From: Pseudomonas sp. UBA6562
GTDB lineage: Bacteria > Pseudomonadota > Gammaproteobacteria > Pseudomonadales > Pseudomonadaceae
Assembly (NCBI RefSeq): GCF_002434265.1
Contig: NZ_DJJS01000007.1
Coordinates: forward strand, 1-64,000
Direction: 5' to 3'
Length of the DNA: 64,000 nt
A program made the translations under genes and the position numbers. Shown in pieces: positions 48,477-58,118 of this stretch; the first letter of the stretch is position 1; each line of letters begins with the position of its first letter. The notes under the pieces were generated by a model that was given only the letters and a program-made list of their open reading frames with translations, was not told the DNA's origin and did no database searches.

Positions 48477-49174
48477 TGGCCGAGAGTATCTACGAAGACA
48501 TCCAGAAGCTTGTACCTGGGCAGTATGTCGAGCTGTTCGAGCTGGACCTTACCGCGCTCAACGGCGACGTCTACTACTTCCATGGCTACACCCGTGTGGG
48601 CCCGATCTTCTGGCAGGGCCGCGAGTATTCGCCCTGGCCCATCAAGGTCGAAGGCATGGGCATGACTGGCGATGGGCAGCAGAACAGCCCAACCCTTACG
48701 GTGGGTAACGTCTCAGGCCTGATCACGGCCTTGTGCCGGATCTACGATGACCTGATCGACGCAAAGGTGGTACGCCACCGGACCCTCGGCCGCTTCCTCG
48801 ATGCCGCCAACTTCCCAGGCGGCAACCCGGAGGCTGATCCAGAGGAGCACTTTGCCGACGATGTTCTGACCATCGACCAGAAGCAGGCCTCCGATAGCGA
48901 GGTTTCTTCGTTCGTGCTGAAGTCTCCGCTGATCGCCTCGGACCGCAAGCTGCCCGGCCGGCAGATCGTCGCCAACTGCTGCCAGTGGCTGACCATCGGC
49001 GGCTATCGGGGTCCGTACTGCGGCTACACCGGGTCGAACTACGCCACTGACAAGGACGTGCGCACCGGCGACCCGGAGCGTGACATGTGCTCTGGAACGC
49101 TGACTGGCTGCAAGCTGCGCTTCGGCGAGCACAACCCGCTGCGCTACGGCAGCTTCCCCTCCGCCGGCAACTGA
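48476..49174 (+). CDS. Minor tail protein L
   Basis: 232 aa. The C-terminal cysteine set (NCCQWLTIGGYRGPYCGYTG, then MCSGTLTGC) is the one that holds an iron-sulfur cluster in lambda gpL. The N-terminal half (VPGQYVELFELDLTALNGDVYYFHGYT) matches the family. Confidence 0.9.
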   Translation: MAESIYEDIQKLVPGQYVELFELDLTALNGDVYYFHGYTRVGPIFWQGREYSPWPIKVEGMGMTGDGQQNSPTLTVGNVSGLITALCRIYDDLIDAKVVRHRTLGRFLDAANFPGGNPEADPEEHFADDVLTIDQKQASDSEVSSFVLKSPLIASDRKLPGRQIVANCCQWLTIGGYRGPYCGYTGSNYATDKDVRTGDPERDMCSGTLTGCKLRFGEHNPLRYGSFPSAGN

Positions 49175-49183
49175 GGCTTACCC

Positions 49184-49954
49184 ATGAAAATTTCCGAGGC
49201 TGTCACTGCGGCCATGTACACGCACGCTCGCGAGAAAGCCCCGCAGGAGTGCTGTGGGCTGCTGGTCAGAGTTGGGCGCAAGCTCCAGTACCTGCCCTTG
49301 CAAAACACGGCGCCGGATCCCGAGCAAGACTTTCGGATCAGCGCCCAGGACTGGGCTGATGCGGAGGATCGGGGCACGGTTGCCGCGGTGGTGCACAGCC
49401 ACCCTGGCCAGTCGGCACGGCTCAGCACGCCCGACCGGGCAGCGATGGAAGCCACTGCGATGCCCTGGGTGATCATCGAGGTTCGCGAGGGCAAGCCGGT
49501 AGGGCACCTAGTGCATGAACCTGACGGGTACCAGGCTCCGCTGGTGGGCCGGCCGTTCCACCACGGCGTGTTGGACTGCTACACGCTTGTGCGCGACTAC
49601 TACCGGCGCGAGCTGGGTATTGACCTTCCTGACTACGAGCGCGAGGACGGCTGGTGGGACAAAGGCCAGGATCTCTACGCCGACAACTTCGAAGGCGCTG
49701 GCTTCTACCCGGTCGACCCGGGCGATCTGCGCCAGGGTGACCTCATCGTCATGCAGGTCCGGTCCGAGAGGGCCAATCATGCAGGCGTTTACCTGGCCGC
49801 CGGCGTGCTCAAGACCGAACCCGACCACCACCCGGTACCGGGCGCCATCCTGCACCACCTGTACGGTCGCGACTCCAAGCGAGACGTGTTCGGTGGTTTC
49901 TGGCTCGAGGCGGCCCGTTTCTACATGCGACACAAGGAATCCCCCCATGGCTGA
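49184..49954 (+). CDS. Tail protein K (JAMM + NlpC/P60)
   Basis: 256 aa. N-terminal JAB1/MPN metalloprotease motif (ECCGLL, then HSHPGQSARLSTPD with the H-x-H-x10-D ligands). C-terminal NlpC/P60 hydrolase has Cys in GVLDCYTLVRDYY and His in ANHAGVYLA. Tail-tip protein that may digest peptidoglycan on entry. Overlaps the I gene by 8 bp. Confidence 0.9.
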   Translation: MKISEAVTAAMYTHAREKAPQECCGLLVRVGRKLQYLPLQNTAPDPEQDFRISAQDWADAEDRGTVAAVVHSHPGQSARLSTPDRAAMEATAMPWVIIEVREGKPVGHLVHEPDGYQAPLVGRPFHHGVLDCYTLVRDYYRRELGIDLPDYEREDGWWDKGQDLYADNFEGAGFYPVDPGDLRQGDLIVMQVRSERANHAGVYLAAGVLKTEPDHHPVPGAILHHLYGRDSKRDVFGGFWLEAARFYMRHKESPHG

Positions 49955-50582
49955 TCGAGTACGCATTGTCCGGCTGCACGGTGAGCCTGGGCGGCTTTTC
50001 GGGCGTGTGCACCGTCTAGCGGTCCAGTCCTCGGCCGAGGCAGTCAGAGCGCTCTGCGTCCTGTTCCCTGGCTTCCAGGCCTACTTGGCCACATCCAAGG
50101 AACGCGGCCTGGCGTTCGCGGTGTTTTACGGCAAGCGCAACATCGGCGAGCACGAACTGGGCCATCCGCCAGGAAGCGCTGAAATCCGCATTGCGCCGGT
50201 GGTGCAGGGCAGCAAGAGCAGTGGCGGGCTACAGGTCGTGCTTGGTGTGGCGCTGATGGCAGCGATGGTCGTCGCCGGTCCGGCTGGTTGGGCCGGCCTG
50301 GCTTCGGCATCGAGCTGGGGCGCCGCACTCAGCGCAGGCGGCCTGGCTGGCGCAACGGCCATGGTGGGTATGTCGCTGGCCATTGGCGGTGTCGCGCAAA
50401 TGGTCACCGGCCAGCAGGCCAAGATCGATAGCAGCGAGTCCGTCGACAATCGCCCCAGCTACAACTTCACTGGCATCAAAAACACTGTCACCCAAGGCAA
50501 TCCGGTGCCGCTGTGCTACGGCGAAATGACGGCCGGCTCTGCGCAGCTCTCCCTCGGCATCCGCGCCGAAGACCAGCAATAG
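49947..50582 (+). CDS. Tail assembly protein I
   Basis: 211 aa from ATG 49947. Ubiquitin-like N-terminal region (VRIVRLHGEPGRLFGRVHRLAVQSSAEAVRALCVLFPGF), a Gly/Ala-rich hydrophobic middle and C-terminus NPVPLCYGEMTAGSAQLSLGI, matching lambda gpI. Helps J fold. Confidence 0.9.
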   Translation: MADRVRIVRLHGEPGRLFGRVHRLAVQSSAEAVRALCVLFPGFQAYLATSKERGLAFAVFYGKRNIGEHELGHPPGSAEIRIAPVVQGSKSSGGLQVVLGVALMAAMVVAGPAGWAGLASASSWGAALSAGGLAGATAMVGMSLAIGGVAQMVTGQQAKIDSSESVDNRPSYNFTGIKNTVTQGNPVPLCYGEMTAGSAQLSLGIRAEDQQ

Positions 50583-50590
50583 AGGTTCTC

Positions 50591-53500
50591 ATGACTGACC
50601 TGTCCATTCAGGGTTCCAAGGGCGGATCCAAACAGCACACGCCCGTCGAAAGCCCCGACAGCCTGATCAACATCAGCTATGCCAACATTCTGGACGGGAT
50701 CAGCGAAGGCCCCATCGTCGGCCTGGTCAACGGCGCGCAATCCATCTACTTGGACAAGACGCCCCTGGCCAACAGCGACGGCAGCCTGAACTTCACCGGA
50801 GTGACCTGGGAGCAGCGCACTGGCGAGCACGATCAGGACCATATTTCCGGTTTCCCGGCGGTCGAATCGCAGGCCTCGGTTGGCGTAGAGCTCAAGGCCA
50901 GCCAGCCCTGGGTCCAGTCGTTCAGCAACTTGGAGCTTTCGGCTGTGCGCGTTCAGCTCGGCGTCGGCGCGCTGGTCGTCACAGAGCAAGACGGCGATCG
51001 CGTGGGCTACCGTGTTGCGTACGAGATCGACCTGTCGACCGACGACAGCGATTACAAGGTCGTGCACAGCGGTGCATTCGATGGCAAGACAACGACGGGC
51101 TATCAGCGCTCGGTCCGCATCGACCTACCCGAGGCGACCCGTGGCTGGCGTCTGCGCGTACGCCGCACCACGCCCGATTCGACCACCTCGAACACGCAGG
51201 CCAGCACCTCGGTCGGCACCTACACCGAGATCATCGATGCCAAGCTGCAGTACCCCTATACCGCGCTATGCGGGTTGAAGATCGATGCCAGCCAGTTCTC
51301 GGCGATTCCGGAGCGCGCCTACCGCATTCGCGGGCGCATCATCCAAGTGCCGAGCAACTATACCCCGGCCACCCGGGCTTATTCCGGAACCTGGGACGGC
51401 ACCTTCAAGTTGGCCTGGACCGACTGCCCAGCATGGATCTGGCGTGACATCGTCCTCAACGATCGGTATGGCCTAGGTCGCTTCATTGATAGCAGCCAGA
51501 TCGACAAGTGGGCGCTCTACCAAATCGCCCAATACTGCGACCAGATGGTTTCGGACGGGAAGGGTGGTCACGAGCCACGTTTCACCTGCAACGTGTACCT
51601 GCAATCGCGGGCCGACGCGCTGACCGTGCTGCAAGATTTGGCTTCGGTCTTCCGAGGGATGAGCTTCTACGCCAGCAGCCAAGTGGCCTGTGCTGCCGAC
51701 ATGCCTGGCGACCCGGTTTACACCTACACCAACGCGAACGTCCTCGACGGCAAGTTCAGCCGCGCCGGCTCGAGCGGTTCGACCCGTTTCAGCGTGGCCA
51801 AGGTGGCTTGGAGTGACCGCGAGAACTTCGGCAACCAGCGCGTTGAGTATGTGCAGGACCAGAAGTCCCTGGCGCGTTATGGCGTGCGCGAGACTGAGGT
51901 GACGGCTTTCGGCTGCGTGTCGCAAGGCCAGGCTCAGCGCGCGGGCCAGTACATCCTGCTGACCAACCGTCTCGAGACCGGCACCATCACGTTCAGCGTG
52001 GGCTTAGACGGCACGATCTGCCGCCCTGGCGACGTAATCCGTGTGGCTGACGAGCACTATGCAGGCGCGCCGCTGGCAGGCCGCATCAAGGCCGCCACGG
52101 CCAGTACCGTGACGCTGGACACTGACATCAAGGTCGCCGCCGGTGACACCCTGGTGGTGATCTTGCCCAAGGGCGTGGCGGAGACTCGCGTGGTGCAATC
52201 GGTCGCAGGCCGCGTGGTCACTGTGACCCAGGCGTTTTCGGCCGTGCCGGTCAAGGAGTCGGTCTACACCATCGAGACCTCCGAACTGGTTGCCGAGACC
52301 TACCGCGTGCTGACCGTGAATGAGAATTTCGGCGACGACAAGCTGCAGTACGACGTGGTGGCCATCGCTCGCAACAATAGCAAGTTCGCCGCGATCGACG
52401 ACGGCGCGCAGATCATCATTCCGCCGACCAGTGTGCTGCCGGCCGCCGTGCAGGCGCCGCCCACCAACGTCAAGTTGAGCACGTTCGATACCCTGAACCA
52501 GGGGATCAACATCGCGACCATGCGAATCACCTGGGACGCCTCGCGTGGTGCCCAGAGCTACCGCGTATGGTGGAAGCGCAACAACGGCGACTGGATCTAC
52601 GCGGGAGTGACCTACACGGCTGCGCTGGAAGTACGCGGGATCTACAGCGGCACCTACACCGCGCGCGTGTCGGCCGAGGGTGTGGCCGGCAACAGCTCCA
52701 TCTGGGCTTTGTCTGAGCCGACGGCATTGTTCGGCAAGACCGGCGAGCCGCCGGCGATTACCAGCCTGACCACGGAAAGCCTGCTGTTCGGCATCGGCCT
52801 CAAGTGGACCTTCCCACCAGGCGCCGAAGACACCCAGCGCACCGAGCTGTGGTACAGCGCGGGCAGTGTGCTGGCCGATGCTACCAAGCTGGCGGACCTG
52901 GCCTATCCGCAGGACAAGCACACGCTGCAAGGCCTGCGCGCCGGGCAGCGGTTCTACTTCTGGGCGCGCCTGGTCGATCGGTCTGGCAACGTCGGCCCAT
53001 GGTTCCCGAGCGGCACTACGCTGGTCACCGGCCAGGCAAGCGCCGACGCTGGCCCGATCCTCGAGCAGATCAAGGACCAGATCACCGAGAGCGAGTTGGG
53101 CAAAGAGCTGACGAGCAAAATCGAGAAGATCGCGCTCATCGACGGCAACGGTCCGGGGTCCGTGAACGAACGCCTGGGTACCGCCAAGACCGAGCTGGCC
53201 AAGCAGATCAGCGACGTCAACAACGCGCTCGGCGCCACCAAGAGCAACCTGCAGCAGCAGATCACTGCGGTGAGCGCCGACGTATCGGCCGCCAAGACCG
53301 ACCTGCAGCAGCAGATCGCCAACGTCTCGGCCCTGTCCGGCTCGCTGCCGTACCGCAAGGACAAGACCTACACCACCAGCCAGAGCGCCCTCGGCGCCGA
53401 CGGCAAGCTGTACCAGGCCACCAAGGCGGTACCGCTGAACACGCCGCCGCCGAACGCGGACTACTGGACCGATGTGGGCCAGGCGGTTGTCACGGCCAAT

Positions 53501-56500
53501 GGCGTGGCTGCGCGGGTGTCGAAGGTTGAAACCGACGTCTCGACGCTGGACGGGAAGGCTACGGCGCAGGCTTCGCAGCTCAGCGGGCTGCAAACGAGCT
53601 TGACCACCACCAACGGCAACGTCACCGCCGCGCAGAACGCCGCCGATGCGGCCAACGCGCTGGCGGGCGGGAAGGGCAAGGTGATCATCCAGGCAGCCGC
53701 CCCGGCCACCGCCGACCGGCTGGCGCAAAACCTGTGGATCGACACCACGGGCAATGCCAACACGCCCAAGCGCTGGAATGGCTCGGCATGGGTGGCGGTG
53801 ACCGACAAGGCCGCCACGGACGCAGCAGCTGCCGCACAGTCTGCGCTGGCCCTGGCACAGACCAAGGCCGATGCCTCGGTGGTCAGCAGTATTTCGACAC
53901 GGGTTACCGACGCCGAGGGCAAGCTTTCGTCCCAAGCCACCAAGCTGGACGGCATGCAGACCAGCATCGACGGCAAGGCCAGCTCCCAGGCGTTGCAACA
54001 GGTCACCAGCCGCGTGACGGCCACCGAGCAGAAGGATGCCGCGCAGGACCAGCAGCTGACTTCGCAGAGCCAGGCACTGACCTCGCTCAAAGACAGCGTG
54101 GACAAGAAGGCCGACTCGTCGGCTGTGCAGTCCCTGAGCAACGAGGTCAAGCAGCAGGGGCAGACACTCACCTCGCAGGGTCAGTCCCTGGTCTCCATCA
54201 ACTCCACCATTGGCCAGCTCGGCGGGGAAAACTGGATCTACAACCCGTCGTTCGAGAAGAGCGGTTCCGGCGGCCTGGCCGATGGCTGGGCGCGAGCGGG
54301 CGCCAGCGGCGTTACTGCCAACCCGAGCATCGTGCCGTCGGCGCTCGCCACTGGAGAGTTTGCCCAACGCATCGATGTGACAGGGGTGTCGGCTTCGGCC
54401 TGGGGTCGGATCGGGAACCTGGCTAATCGCCGGGTCAAAGTCAGCCCCGGTGCTGCTGTTACCCTGTCGGCCTATATGCGCGGCACGGCTGGCTTGAACG
54501 TGCGTTGCGAGATTCAGTTCCTCAACGCCGCCGGCAGCAGTATCAGTGGCGTGCCCGTGGCCGCCAATACCCTGGCGACTGCGGACTATGCCCGCCTGTC
54601 ACACAGCGTGGTGGCGCCGCAGGGGACGGTCGAGTGCAATTTCTTCGTCACCTGTTATGGCACGGCGGCGATCAGCTCGGCGTTCCTTGAGGTGGACCGG
54701 TGCCAACTGGAATTCAGCCCATCTGTAAGTGGCTGGCGGGACAATGGCGCGGTCAATGCCGACGCGGCGACGGCCGTTGCCTCTGCGGTGCAAAGCCTCT
54801 CTGGAAGGGTTGACCAGACCGAGTCGTCGCTGACCTCGCAGTCGGGCGCCATCACCCAACTGACCAACTCGCTGAACACCACCAATCAGGAGGTGGGCAA
54901 GAAAGCCGACGCCTCGACGGTACAGTCGCTGGGCAACACCGTGTCGCAGCAGGGCACGGCGATCAGCGCCAACGGCCGCGCCCTGACGAATATCAGTGCA
55001 AGCCTGAGCAATCTGGGCGCCAGCGGCGTCAACCTGGTGCCGGCCGAATACTGCGCGTTCGCAAAGGATCTGCCTGCGAACATGTATTCGAACGGCGGCG
55101 TGGCGATGAGCACCGTGGCCGACGCTGCGGCGTTCAAGGGCTATGCGCTGAAGGCTGCCAACAGCAACGTCGATTCCCACACCTTTGGCCTGAACAACGG
55201 TTTTACCGCGGCCGGCTGCAACATGGGCTTCAAGTCGGGCAAGTACCTGGTGTCGTTCTACGCCAGGGCGGAAGTGGCCGGGCACGTCGTCGGTGTCTAC
55301 GCGCGCGTTCTGCTCGCCGACGGCTCGTCGTTCAAGACGTCGAACGCGCCGACGTTCACGCTGACCACCGCGTGGGCCAGGTACGTCGGCGTTATCGACC
55401 TGACCGACCCAGCCTACACCGGCACGCAAATGCAGCTTGCGGTCCAAAGCAACCGCTCCGGCGTCGCCAACCGGGTCACCTATTACGACCGCTTCATGTT
55501 CGAAGCGGCGGTCAATGACCAGGTCGAGCCTTCCACCTTCAGCATGGGCAACAGCTTCGACCAGTCGGCGGTGCTTGCCGAGGCCACTACGGCGCTGTCC
55601 GGCCGAGTCGGTAAAAACGAGGAAGGCCTGACCTCGACCAGTTCGCAGCTGACGCAGTTGAAGAACTCGATTGGTGGCAGCGGCGTGAACCTGCTGCCTG
55701 CTGAATATTCGACGTTCCAGAAAACGTTACCTGCCATCGACGGCAGCAGCTACGTGGCGAGCCTGGACAGCGATGCGGCGACCTTCAGCGGCGCCGCTTT
55801 GAAGTTCACCTGGTCGAGCGATTCGGTGGCGCTGGCCGCGTTCCTTGCGGCAAGCCGAAACGTCGGCAATATGGGCATGAAGCCGCAGAAATTCATCATC
55901 TCGTACCGCGCGCGGGCGAGTGTCGCCGGGCACGTGGTGGCGCTATACCTGCGAAGCATCAACACAGACGGCAGCGCCTCGAACAGCCCAGCGGCCACGC
56001 AACAGGCGCTGACCACGGCATGGGCTCGCTACTCCTACGTCGCCGACCTGTCAGGAGGGGGATTCACCGGCGACAAGATGCTACTGGCGCTGCAAATGAA
56101 CCGGTCCGGGGTGTCGGGTCGATCGGTCTGGTTTGACCAGATCATGGTCGAGCAGATGGTGGGCGATGGGGCGGCACCGAGCACGTTTGTGCCGGGCAAC
56201 ACCGCCGACCAGGCTAGTGCTGCTTCGTCGGCGATTGATTCGCTCAACTCGTCTGTGACTCAGCAGGGCAAAGACCTTACCTCCGTTACTGGCCGCACGA
56301 CCTTGCTGGAAGGCTCGGTCAACAGCACCAGCAGCGGCCTGGCCACGAAGGCGAGCACCAGCGCGCTACAGACCCTCACGGGCCGCGTGACGGCGACGGA
56401 AGGCGGCTTGACCGCCGCCAACTCAAGCATCACCCGCATTGGCAGTCAGGTCGGCGCCATCGGCGGTACCGGGTCCAATCTGGTGCCGGCGGAATACTCG

Positions 56501-57775
56501 ACGTTCACCGACACGCTGCCGGCGTTCCGTGCCCAGGGCGGGCTCAGCATCACCGCCCAGGCGGACAGTTCGGCCTACTCCAGCAGTTTGCTGAAGGTCG
56601 ACTCAAGCACGGGGTCAGGCTGGATGTGGCTGGCCGGCAGCCCGTCGGACTTCAACCTTCGGCTGGTGGCCGGGCGGCAGTACATCGTTTCGTTCTGGGC
56701 CAGGGGCAGCGCTGCGCACGTCGTGGCAGTACGCCTGCGGTACCAGAACACCGCAGGCGGCGAGACGGAGATTGCAGCAGCCAACGTCAACGTTGCCACC
56801 GACATGGCGCGGCTGAGCCTGACGTTCACGGCGCCCGCCGCGCTGGCCGGACCTGCGTGCATTGTGCTGTTCACGCAATCGGCGGGAAACGCGGGCATCA
56901 CCTGGTTCGATGGCTTCATGGTCGAGGAGAAGATCGGCGAAGCCACGGCGCCGTCGGCCTTCACGCCAGGCACTTCCACCCGGCAGGCTGCCGGCCAGGC
57001 GCTCGCCGTGTCGGCGCTGGACACGAAGGTCACGCAGCAAGGGGCCAAGATCGAGTCGGAGGCCAAGCGCACGGACGGGCTGTACACGTCTGTGGGGAAT
57101 GCCAACTCAGCGATTCAAAGCGAGGCCTCGACCCGATCCAGCGCTGACACTGCGCTGGGCCGTCGCATCGACACGGTGCAGAGCAACGTCGGTAACGCGA
57201 CTGCTTCGATCCAGAGCGAAGCGCAAACCCGCGCCGACGCGGACTCGGCGCTTGGCCGGCGCGTCGACGATACCCAGGCCAGCCTGGGCAATACGAACGC
57301 CTTTGTTCAGCAGGTTAGCACCGCCCAAGTCGGGCTCGACAACAAGGTCAACGCTTCCTACTCCGTCCGGCTCCAGGTCGTAAACGGGAACCAGTATGTG
57401 GCTGCGGGCTTTGGAGCTGGGATCGAGAACAATGGCGGAGTGCTGCAGTCGACCTTCGCTGTGATGGCAGATCGGTTCGCTGTTCTCAATCCAAGCGGCA
57501 ATGGCTTCGTGAATCCGTTCGCGATCCAGAACGGCCAGGTGTTCATCAACGATGCGTTTATCTCAAAGCTGGCAGTGCAGAACGCGATGGTTGGTAGTTC
57601 GATCCAGTCTTCGAGCATGACCAGCTATGGCGTGCCGATCATGTCTGCGGACTTCGTGAGCGGCCAAATCACTGCACGCGATCCTAGCAGTTCGAGCACC
57701 TACAGCTTCATGAATAGGAACGGCCTTGTTGTCGTGATCGACGGAGCTATCCGAGTGCGCATGGGCAAATGGTGA
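50591..57775 (+). CDS. Tail-tip host-specificity protein J, very long
   Basis: 2,394 aa from ATG 50591; lambda gpJ is 1,132. The first 900 residues are the conserved J core (SLINISYANILDGISEGPIVGLVNG; YRIRGRIIQVPSNYTPATRAYSGTWDG; fibronectin-like repeats at about 620-830). Then follow helical coiled-coil linkers and at least four repeats of a beta-sandwich module (about residues 1,210-2,130). The C-terminus is DUF1983-like (FGAGIENNGGVLQSTFAVMADRFAVLNPSG...NAMVGSSIQSSSM). It should determine receptor choice. Confidence 0.92.
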   Translation: MTDLSIQGSKGGSKQHTPVESPDSLINISYANILDGISEGPIVGLVNGAQSIYLDKTPLANSDGSLNFTGVTWEQRTGEHDQDHISGFPAVESQASVGVELKASQPWVQSFSNLELSAVRVQLGVGALVVTEQDGDRVGYRVAYEIDLSTDDSDYKVVHSGAFDGKTTTGYQRSVRIDLPEATRGWRLRVRRTTPDSTTSNTQASTSVGTYTEIIDAKLQYPYTALCGLKIDASQFSAIPERAYRIRGRIIQVPSNYTPATRAYSGTWDGTFKLAWTDCPAWIWRDIVLNDRYGLGRFIDSSQIDKWALYQIAQYCDQMVSDGKGGHEPRFTCNVYLQSRADALTVLQDLASVFRGMSFYASSQVACAADMPGDPVYTYTNANVLDGKFSRAGSSGSTRFSVAKVAWSDRENFGNQRVEYVQDQKSLARYGVRETEVTAFGCVSQGQAQRAGQYILLTNRLETGTITFSVGLDGTICRPGDVIRVADEHYAGAPLAGRIKAATASTVTLDTDIKVAAGDTLVVILPKGVAETRVVQSVAGRVVTVTQAFSAVPVKESVYTIETSELVAETYRVLTVNENFGDDKLQYDVVAIARNNSKFAAIDDGAQIIIPPTSVLPAAVQAPPTNVKLSTFDTLNQGINIATMRITWDASRGAQSYRVWWKRNNGDWIYAGVTYTAALEVRGIYSGTYTARVSAEGVAGNSSIWALSEPTALFGKTGEPPAITSLTTESLLFGIGLKWTFPPGAEDTQRTELWYSAGSVLADATKLADLAYPQDKHTLQGLRAGQRFYFWARLVDRSGNVGPWFPSGTTLVTGQASADAGPILEQIKDQITESELGKELTSKIEKIALIDGNGPGSVNERLGTAKTELAKQISDVNNALGATKSNLQQQITAVSADVSAAKTDLQQQIANVSALSGSLPYRKDKTYTTSQSALGADGKLYQATKAVPLNTPPPNADYWTDVGQAVVTANGVAARVSKVETDVSTLDGKATAQASQLSGLQTSLTTTNGNVTAAQNAADAANALAGGKGKVIIQAAAPATADRLAQNLWIDTTGNANTPKRWNGSAWVAVTDKAATDAAAAAQSALALAQTKADASVVSSISTRVTDAEGKLSSQATKLDGMQTSIDGKASSQALQQVTSRVTATEQKDAAQDQQLTSQSQALTSLKDSVDKKADSSAVQSLSNEVKQQGQTLTSQGQSLVSINSTIGQLGGENWIYNPSFEKSGSGGLADGWARAGASGVTANPSIVPSALATGEFAQRIDVTGVSASAWGRIGNLANRRVKVSPGAAVTLSAYMRGTAGLNVRCEIQFLNAAGSSISGVPVAANTLATADYARLSHSVVAPQGTVECNFFVTCYGTAAISSAFLEVDRCQLEFSPSVSGWRDNGAVNADAATAVASAVQSLSGRVDQTESSLTSQSGAITQLTNSLNTTNQEVGKKADASTVQSLGNTVSQQGTAISANGRALTNISASLSNLGASGVNLVPAEYCAFAKDLPANMYSNGGVAMSTVADAAAFKGYALKAANSNVDSHTFGLNNGFTAAGCNMGFKSGKYLVSFYARAEVAGHVVGVYARVLLADGSSFKTSNAPTFTLTTAWARYVGVIDLTDPAYTGTQMQLAVQSNRSGVANRVTYYDRFMFEAAVNDQVEPSTFSMGNSFDQSAVLAEATTALSGRVGKNEEGLTSTSSQLTQLKNSIGGSGVNLLPAEYSTFQKTLPAIDGSSYVASLDSDAATFSGAALKFTWSSDSVALAAFLAASRNVGNMGMKPQKFIISYRARASVAGHVVALYLRSINTDGSASNSPAATQQALTTAWARYSYVADLSGGGFTGDKMLLALQMNRSGVSGRSVWFDQIMVEQMVGDGAAPSTFVPGNTADQASAASSAIDSLNSSVTQQGKDLTSVTGRTTLLEGSVNSTSSGLATKASTSALQTLTGRVTATEGGLTAANSSITRIGSQVGAIGGTGSNLVPAEYSTFTDTLPAFRAQGGLSITAQADSSAYSSSLLKVDSSTGSGWMWLAGSPSDFNLRLVAGRQYIVSFWARGSAAHVVAVRLRYQNTAGGETEIAAANVNVATDMARLSLTFTAPAALAGPACIVLFTQSAGNAGITWFDGFMVEEKIGEATAPSAFTPGTSTRQAAGQALAVSALDTKVTQQGAKIESEAKRTDGLYTSVGNANSAIQSEASTRSSADTALGRRIDTVQSNVGNATASIQSEAQTRADADSALGRRVDDTQASLGNTNAFVQQVSTAQVGLDNKVNASYSVRLQVVNGNQYVAAGFGAGIENNGGVLQSTFAVMADRFAVLNPSGNGFVNPFAIQNGQVFINDAFISKLAVQNAMVGSSIQSSSMTSYGVPIMSADFVSGQITARDPSSSSTYSFMNRNGLVVVIDGAIRVRMGKW
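54220..56990 (+). repeat. Four beta-sandwich modules repeated inside J
   Basis: Module starts: ENWIYNPSFEKSGSGGLADG (about 54,220), SGVNLVPAEYCAFAKDLPA (55,020), SGVNLLPAEYSTFQKTLPA (55,680) and GSNLVPAEYSTFTDTLPAF (56,470). Ends are related: VEPSTFSMGN, AAPSTFVPGN, TAPSAFTPGT. Helical linkers with SxVxQQGxxL patterns separate them. Resemble carbohydrate-binding jelly rolls. Confidence 0.75.
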
Positions 57776-57807
57776 TATGGGGGCGCATGCCCCTTTGAGG
57801 AGTGAAT

Positions 57808-58110
57808 ATGCCAGCCGGTCTTCAAGTATTTGGTTCTGACGGCAGGCTGCTTGTCGATATGTCTTCTTCGATCAGCCAGCACCAAGGAGATATTGTTACC
57901 AATGCGGCGGGAGGTGCTATTGCACTTCCTGCTCTGCCGCCTGGTAAGCGGCGTTTTTACATCATCGTACCGCTTGTCGATACACAGTTATGGAAAGGTA
58001 AAAAGCCAGGAGTGACCATCTCGGGTGACACTCTTTCGTGGCAATATCAACACTCGACATGGTTCGGCCAGTTCAGTGCCAATTGCCGAATTTACTACGG
58101 GTACTATTAG
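57808..58110 (+). CDS. Accessory tail protein with MPAG N-terminus
   Basis: 100 aa from ATG 57808 (GAGGAG upstream): MPAGLQVFGSDGRLLVDMSSSISQHQGDI, then beta strands (RRFYIIVPLVDTQLWKGKKPGVTISGDTLSWQY). Shares its N-terminal motif with the next gene. Probably attaches to J at the tail tip; not a recognised named family. Confidence 0.7.
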   Translation: MPAGLQVFGSDGRLLVDMSSSISQHQGDIVTNAAGGAIALPALPPGKRRFYIIVPLVDTQLWKGKKPGVTISGDTLSWQYQHSTWFGQFSANCRIYYGYY

Positions 58111-58118
58111 GAGGTCAG

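Noticed and set aside
50513..50590. Earlier start for J inside gene I
   Set aside because: The extension is a shadow of gene I; MTDLSIQGSKGG at 50591 has a ribosome site (AGAGG) and matches J-family starts.
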